A stretch of DNA of 34,598 nt from Thermoanaerobaculia bacterium (lineage in GTDB: Bacteria; Acidobacteriota; Thermoanaerobaculia; Thermoanaerobaculales; Sulfomarinibacteraceae), in assembly GCA_027067575.1 (NCBI GenBank), contig JAMOVQ010000114.1:1-34598 (forward strand), read 5' to 3'. Of the stretch, positions 33,731 to 34,598 are shown piece by piece. The notes beneath the pieces were generated by a model. It was not told where the DNA came from. It did not search any database and was given only the letters and a program-made list of their open reading frames with translations. Both the position numbers and the translations under genes were made by a program. Positions within the stretch are counted from its first letter, which is position 1, and every line of letters begins with the position of its first letter.

Positions 33731-34598
33731 GTGCGCCGGCTCCTGCCACTCGCCACCCTGCTTCTCGCGGCCCTGCCCGCGGCAGGGGCGGATCACGCCG
33801 CGGTCTGGCAGATCCAGGGTGACGGCGCGGCCTCGCCGCTGGACGGGCGGGAGGTGGAGACCGGTCCAGTGGTGGTCACCGCCGTCGGGCCGTCGATCCT
33901 GTTCGTCCAGGAGCTGCCCGGGAACGGCGACGGCGATCCGGAGACCTCCGACGGGATCGCCGTCTACACCGGTACGGTACCGGGCGTTTCTCCCGGCGAC
34001 CTCGTCATGGTGACGGGAACGGTCCAGGAGTACCACGGGATGACCGAGATCGCCGGCTCGCCCCGGATCGAGGTCGTGGGAACGGCACCCCTCCCCGCCC
34101 CCGTCCCGTTCGACGCGGAGACGCCGTCGCCGGACCGGCCGTGGCCGGAGAACGAGCTGGAACGGTTCGAGGGGATGCGGGTCGCCGTGGCCGAGGGGTT
34201 CGTCTGCGGTCCGACGGACGCCTACGGCGAGGCCGTCGTCTCCGCCGCGGGAGCGCGGGCGTTCCGGGAACCGGGAATCCCGTGGCCGGGGCGGGAGGGT
34301 CTCCCTGTCTGGGACGGCAACCCCGAGCTGTTCGAGCTGGCGCCGGACGCCCTCGGCCTGCCCGGGCGCCAGCTTCCGGCCGGAGCCCGGTTCTCCGCGA
34401 CGGGCGTCCTGGCCTGGGCTTGGGGGACGTGGCAGCTGTGGCCCACGGACCTCGACGTGACCGAACCGCCGCTACCGGTCCCGGCCCCGGAGCGGCTCCC
34501 CGGAGCGTTCCGCATCGCGACCCAGAACCTCGAACGGCTGTTCGACACCGAGGACGATCCCGCGACGGACGATACGGTGCTCTCGCCCGAGGAGGAGG
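33731..34598 (+). CDS. Secreted endonuclease/exonuclease/phosphatase-family nuclease with N-terminal OB-like region (partial, runs off the window)
   Basis: Frame from GTG 33731 is open to the window end; signal peptide VRRLLPLATLLLAALPAAGA; IQGDGAASPLDGREVETGPVVVT; start of nuclease core FRIATQNLERLFDTEDD. Confidence 0.75.
   Translation, partial: MRRLLPLATLLLAALPAAGADHAAVWQIQGDGAASPLDGREVETGPVVVTAVGPSILFVQELPGNGDGDPETSDGIAVYTGTVPGVSPGDLVMVTGTVQEYHGMTEIAGSPRIEVVGTAPLPAPVPFDAETPSPDRPWPENELERFEGMRVAVAEGFVCGPTDAYGEAVVSAAGARAFREPGIPWPGREGLPVWDGNPELFELAPDALGLPGRQLPAGARFSATGVLAWAWGTWQLWPTDLDVTEPPLPVPAPERLPGAFRIATQNLERLFDTEDDPATDDTVLSPEEE

Noticed and set aside
1-34598. CRISPR arrays, tRNA/rRNA genes, intact transposons, prophage modules
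   Set aside because: No regularly spaced direct repeats, no tRNA-like cloverleaf or rRNA segment recognised, and only an istB fragment of a mobile element was seen; the 4-TM holin-superfamily protein alone is not evidence for a prophage.

Overview
High-GC bacterial chromosomal window with about 20 protein genes; gene content suggests an Acidobacteriota-like or other environmental lineage (inference only). Recognisable genes: IPTL-CTERM-like secreted protein, B3/4-domain protein, holin-superfamily membrane protein, GNAT acetyltransferase, UvrD/Rep helicase, PAP2/Aur1-type phosphatase, a 1344-aa protein of tandem carboxypeptidase-regulatory-like domains, a beta-helix protein ending in a dockerin-like module, a tricorn-type protease, a DprE1/DprE2-like pair, a very large sigma-54 activator translationally coupled to aroA, a GT2 glycosyltransferase, a CysK/CysM-type synthase, a GMC oxidoreductase, a hotdog thioesterase, a Tat-exported flavin oxidoreductase, a GrdB/PrdB-family protein, an M1 peptidase and a 3'-truncated secreted nuclease. 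Main discoveries: (1) the GrdB/PrdB-family gene at 30494-31381 (-) is split by an in-frame TGA in a UxxC context. A bSECIS-like hairpin lies 10 nt downstream, so this is most likely a selenoprotein missed by the ORF track. (2) A three-copy, hairpin-rich intergenic repeat of about 130-145 bp (133-275, 7058-7201, 24178-24308), always on the + strand and 115-195 bp upstream of a + strand gene. Two copies are bounded by a perfect 10-bp inverted repeat. (3) A frameshifted IS21-type istB remnant next to repeat copy B. (4) A recurrent GG-TA/CA-NNNT -10-like element before most transcription units, in some cases so close to the start codon that leaderless mRNAs are predicted. No searches or folding programs were run; all family calls come from reading motifs.
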